Below are positions 63,140-64,000 of a stretch of 64,000 nucleotides of DNA, in pieces. Below the pieces are notes generated by a model. It was not told the origin of the DNA. It searched no databases and worked only from the letters and a program-made list of their open reading frames with translations. Both the position numbers and the translations under genes were made by a program. The stretch covers positions 186,001 to 250,000 of the forward strand of contig NZ_LMDB01000002.1 in the NCBI RefSeq assembly GCF_001425005.1, given 5' to 3'. Source of the stretch: Duganella sp. Root336D2. GTDB taxonomy: Bacteria; Pseudomonadota; Gammaproteobacteria; Burkholderiales; Burkholderiaceae_D. Within the stretch, counting starts at the first letter, position 1, and each line of letters begins with the position of its first letter.

Positions 63140-63595
63140 TCAGATTGATTGTTCTTGCAGCAATTGCGCCAACTGTTGCCTTAGTTTGGCATTGGAGGGC
63201 TGGCTATGCGGATGGCCGGCGTTTTCCACGGCGACCGCCAGTGGCAGGTCCATGGCGCCCAGGTGGCCGAGGAACCAGCGCGGCAGGCGTTCGAGCAGGG
63301 TGCGGGCACCGGTCGGGTCGGCTTGTGCAACGGGCAGCGCGTGCTGCAAGGCAGCCAGCGCCCGGCGGTGGGCGGCGCGGTGTTCGTGCTCGGCGGGGTA
63401 GTAAAGCTGGTCCATCAAGGCTTCCTCTTCGGCGAAGTCGAGGGACAGGGCGCTCAGCAGCTCGGCGATGCGGCTGGGCAGCGAACTATTTTCAGAGTCG
63501 ATGGTTGCGTGAATCGCTTGCAGCAGGGCGCGGTGGGAAGCATCCATCTCGGCCACGCCAGTTTCCAGCAGCGGGCTCCATTCGAGGCGTTGCAT
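63140..63595 (-). CDS. Bacteriohemerythrin-like protein
   Basis: 151 residues, O2-binding four-helix bundle with a di-iron site. Ligands present: H21, E57, H72, H76, H111 and D116. Odd: position 53, the His of the HxxxE motif, is Asp (LDFAEEEALM). ATG 63595 has AAGGAG upstream; the longer frame is unsupported. An FNR-like box sits about 59 bp upstream, fitting a role at low oxygen. Confidence 0.85.
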   Translation of the reverse strand: MQRLEWSPLLETGVAEMDASHRALLQAIHATIDSENSSLPSRIAELLSALSLDFAEEEALMDQLYYPAEHEHRAAHRRALAALQHALPVAQADPTGARTLLERLPRWFLGHLGAMDLPLAVAVENAGHPHSQPSNAKLRQQLAQLLQEQSI

Positions 63596-63647
63596 GGCGG
63601 TCTCCTTGTCTATTTCGCCAGTTTCGCCCGGCGGAGACAGGGATTCC

Positions 63648-63661
63648 ATGACACAGATCAA
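63648..63661 (-). promoter_or_regulatory. FNR-like box upstream of bacteriohemerythrin
   Basis: On the minus strand TTGATCTGTGTCAT: perfect TTGAT and 3/5 of the other half, 4-bp spacing. The centre is 59 bp from the start codon, much like the Usp site at 52241. Confidence 0.55.
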
Positions 63662-63673
63662 TCGGCACCTCGT

Positions 63674-63971
63674 TCACTTTCCCCACCAGGAAGTCGTTCT
63701 CCCTGTTTTCTTGTTGATGGAAACGTACAGTTCCGAGCCGGGCCTGGGTGGTTCAATGGCGTCTTCGACGACGAAGATCCACTCTTGCTTGTTTTGGCGT
63801 ATGAGATCAACAGAAACCCTTGTCGCTGTGCTCCGAGCGCTTCCGGTATTCGCTGATCGCGACATTCTCAGCTTCGGGCACAGTCAGTTTGGCTTCCTGC
63901 ACCCGTGGAGGACTTGCTGCCGACGATGCAATACATGAACTCGCAAGCAGAAGCCCGGCCAGCTGCCGCAT
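63674..63971 (-). pseudogene. Frameshifted small exported protein
   Basis: The first part from ATG 63971 gives a signal peptide (MRQLAGLLLASSCIASSAAS) and VPEAENVAISEYRKRSEHSD before a premature stop at 63807. The next frame continues VSVDLIRQNKQEWIFVVED and ends SINKKTGRTTSWWGK at 63674. Removing one G from the GGG near 63820 joins them into about 99 residues, resembling small periplasmic NTF2- or PepSY-like proteins. Real mutation or sequencing error cannot be told apart here. Confidence 0.6.
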
Positions 63972-64000
63972 GAATATAGTTCCAGTTTCGATCATGTCCC

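Overview
The window is GC-rich, densely packed bacterial chromosome. Gene content (periplasmic nitrate reductase, System I cytochrome c maturation, two-partner secretion, several cyclic-di-GMP and chemotaxis proteins, a three-subunit hydroxyproline dehydrogenase) suggests a Betaproteobacterium of the Oxalobacteraceae (Massilia/Duganella/Janthinobacterium type). That placement is inferred from gene content only; no rRNA or other marker lies in the window. I see no tRNA, rRNA, insertion sequence, CRISPR array or integrase.

Layout. 1-3034: end of a GH35 beta-galactosidase and a sugar 1-dehydrogenase (oxidative galactose use). 3040-4697: cysteine hydrolase with a divergent GlxA-type regulator. 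4683-15365: one long minus-strand run, ccmABCDEFGHI followed by napEDABC, so the haem-attachment machinery sits directly upstream of the multihaem nitrate reductase it serves. 15449-17707: DUF5916/CBM9-like surface protein. 17708-17900: convergent gap with hairpins and FNR-like sites. 17901-21412: TonB receptor and PepSY protein around a shared Fur box. 21409-27321: signalling block (two diguanylate cyclases, a porin, a chemoreceptor overlapping a cysteine-rich copper-storage-like protein). 27478-32251: perfect 79-bp palindrome, FdhF/YdeP-type molybdoenzyme, and a histidine kinase/solute-binding protein pair.

32444-44674 is the most distinctive part. A small DUF6916-like protein, three tail-collar (microcystin-dependent-protein type) proteins, a GNAT acetyltransferase, a Tat-exported DUF6916-like protein, a 2585-residue two-partner-secretion adhesin with about 13 YDG repeats, and its TpsB transporter run in one direction with almost no gaps, and no phage genes are nearby. 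This is my best candidate for an undescribed surface system. 44795-51528: NHL propeller protein, solute-binding protein, monooxygenase with GlxA regulator, and a secreted PHP-type metallohydrolase.

51740-64000: a universal stress protein and a bacteriohemerythrin each have an FNR-like box upstream. Other genes are a GST, two frameshifted loci, a secreted esterase, an unrecognised 531-residue protein, a complete trans-4-hydroxy-L-proline to pyrroline-hydroxycarboxylate deaminase cluster with an AraC regulator, YoaK, a second Usp and DoxX. The recurring theme is low-oxygen respiration plus surface and environmental sensing.
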